Origin: Candidatus Omnitrophota bacterium
GTDB taxonomy: Bacteria > Omnitrophota > Gorgyraeia > JAHIPI01
NCBI GenBank assembly: GCA_030616695.1
Contig: JAUWWU010000064.1
Coordinates: 1 to 6,037, forward strand
Length of the DNA: 6,037 nucleotides
Direction of reading: 5' to 3'
Shown here: piece by piece, positions 5,109-6,037 of the stretch
Layout: each line of letters begins with the position of its first letter
Numbering within the stretch: the stretch's first letter is position 1
Made by a program: the position numbers and the translations under genes
Notes under the pieces: model-generated
Seen by the model: the letters and a program-made list of their open reading frames with translations, nothing else
Databases searched by the model: none
Told to the model about the DNA's origin: nothing

Positions 5109-6037
5109 TCATGGGGATCGAGAAGGATATAAAAGAAAATATAAAAGGCAAGGTGCTCCATGACGAGCCGATGGCAAAACATACCTCCTTCTGCATCGGC
5201 GGGCCGGCCGATATCTGGGTCGAGCCGGCGGATATAGACGATTTAAAAAACTGCATCCGGTTGAGCAGGGAGAGGAATATACCTCTATTTATAATAGGCA
5301 GCGGCACCAATCTGTTAGTCAAAGATGAGGGTATAAGGGGAATAGTCGTCAATATGTTTACGCATTCCCTGAAGAAGATAGATTGTGACGAGCGGGGGGT
5401 GTCGGCGACATCGTCAATATCGCTGAAAGAGCTACTGAGTTTTTGCCTTATGAAAGGTTTTGGAGGACTGGAGTTTCTTTCCGGGATACCCGGCACTGTC
5501 GGAGGGGCGGTCGTGACTAATGCCGGAGGCAGGCACTACCAGGCCAGGGAAAAATGGCATAGCATAGGGGACCTTATAGAAGGTATCAGGATAATGGACC
5601 ATAGCGGAGAAATAGTTACCCTGGACAAAAAAGATCTGAACTTCGGTTACAGGGAATCGAATCTATCCGGCACCATGATACTGGAGGTAAGATTTGCGCT
5701 GTCCAGGGCACCTCAGGAGGACATATTAAGCGGATACCGGAAATTCTTAGAAATAAAAAAGAAAACACAGGAACTGGGTATGCCCAGTTCCGGCTGTATA
5801 TTTAAGAATCCTCCCGATTGCGAAAAGACGGCTGCGCAGCTGATAGATGAGTGCGGCTTGAAAGATGCCAGGATAGGCGGTGCGGCAGTCTCCAGAAAAC
5901 ACGCAAATTATATTATTAATACGGGCAGGGCGCATTCAAAAAGCGTTAGAGCGCTTATAGAGATGCTAACGCTTAAAACTAAGGAAAAGTTCGGCATAGA
6001 GCTATCGCGGGAGATAAACATTGAAGGACGTCACCCC
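5105..6037 (+). CDS. murB: UDP-N-acetylenolpyruvoylglucosamine reductase MurB (3' end beyond window)
   Basis: MurB is the FAD flavoenzyme that uses NADPH to reduce UDP-GlcNAc-enolpyruvate to UDP-MurNAc, the MurC substrate. The frame from ATG 5105 stays open for 311 codons to the window end; no stop is reached. Landmarks are HTSFCIGGPAD (26-36), IGSGTNLLVKDEGIRG (64-79, FAD binding), GGLEFLSGIPGTVGGAVVTNAGG (120-142), FGYRES (180-185), PSSGCIFKNP (227-236), KHANYIINTG (265-274) and the terminal FGIELSREINIEG (296-308). Glu303 fits the conserved C-terminal catalytic Glu, so only a few residues should be missing. It resembles the shorter type II MurB. Odd points: Cys231 sits where the proton-donor Ser is usual, and the segment between NAG (139-141) and GIRI (160-163) seems about seven residues longer than I expect. 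Met3 at 5111 is an alternative start, less well spaced from the ribosome binding site. Confidence 0.95.
   Translation, partial: MIMGIEKDIKENIKGKVLHDEPMAKHTSFCIGGPADIWVEPADIDDLKNCIRLSRERNIPLFIIGSGTNLLVKDEGIRGIVVNMFTHSLKKIDCDERGVSATSSISLKELLSFCLMKGFGGLEFLSGIPGTVGGAVVTNAGGRHYQAREKWHSIGDLIEGIRIMDHSGEIVTLDKKDLNFGYRESNLSGTMILEVRFALSRAPQEDILSGYRKFLEIKKKTQELGMPSSGCIFKNPPDCEKTAAQLIDECGLKDARIGGAAVSRKHANYIINTGRAHSKSVRALIEMLTLKTKEKFGIELSREINIEGRHP
5770..5791. repeat. Perfect 9-bp stem-loop inside murB
   Basis: GGAACTGGG (5770-5778) and CCCAGTTCC (5783-5791) are exact inverse complements separated by TATG, giving a 9-bp, 4-nt-loop hairpin in the mRNA. It ends 3 nt before the Cys231 codon and encodes part of the conserved QELGMPSSG segment. 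No run of T follows, so an intrinsic terminator is unlikely. It may be coincidental, but it is the strongest short perfect hairpin I found inside the genes. Confidence 0.55.

Noticed and set aside
6021..6037. TTG start of the next gene (such as ddl) overlapping the murB end
   Set aside because: Only six codons are visible (reading M-K-D-V-T-P if TTG is a start) and no stop of murB is seen, so there is not enough to call a gene.

Overview
The window is a stretch of the bacterial division and cell wall (dcw) gene cluster, all on the + strand: the last codons of mraY, then murD, ftsW, murG, murC and murB, the last still open at the window end. The gene order matches the classical dcw order. Base composition looks balanced by eye. 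Arginine codons are rich in AGG/AGA and several motif positions are divergent, so this is not a close relative of Escherichia coli or Bacillus. A peptidoglycan-making bacterium of a less-studied phylum is likely. Protein style, plus a palindromic repeat carrying a GGGGACGTTTCACTTT end, makes me think of candidate phylum Omnitrophota, but that is an impression from memory, not something the sequence proves.

Layout: 1-12 reads K-L-R-stop, as expected for the end of MraY. Positions 12-163 are filled almost exactly by one large imperfect palindrome with 17-bp perfect ends. murD (176-1540) follows after a good ribosome binding site. ftsW (1551-2648) starts 10 nt later. murG (2638-3747) overlaps ftsW by 11 nt. 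murC (3744-5108) overlaps murG by the four bases ATGA, and murB (5105-6037, 3' partial) overlaps murC in the same way. From murD to murB there is no room for an internal promoter or terminator outside coding sequence, so the five genes are almost certainly co-transcribed and partly translationally coupled.

Functionally the genes form one pathway. MurB reduces UDP-GlcNAc-enolpyruvate to UDP-MurNAc, MurC adds L-Ala and MurD adds D-Glu. MraY then loads the nucleotide precursor on the lipid carrier (lipid I), MurG adds GlcNAc (lipid II), and FtsW polymerises glycan at the division site.

No new multi-gene system is present. The part not explained by ordinary genes is the 152-bp palindrome between mraY and murD. 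It pairs in register around a single centre over its whole length, which looks like a non-autonomous (MITE/REP-like) element parked inside an essential operon. Secondary points are substituted motif residues in MurG (G-loop), MurB (Cys where the proton-donor Ser is expected), FtsW and MurD, and two strong perfect inverted repeats inside murC and murB.
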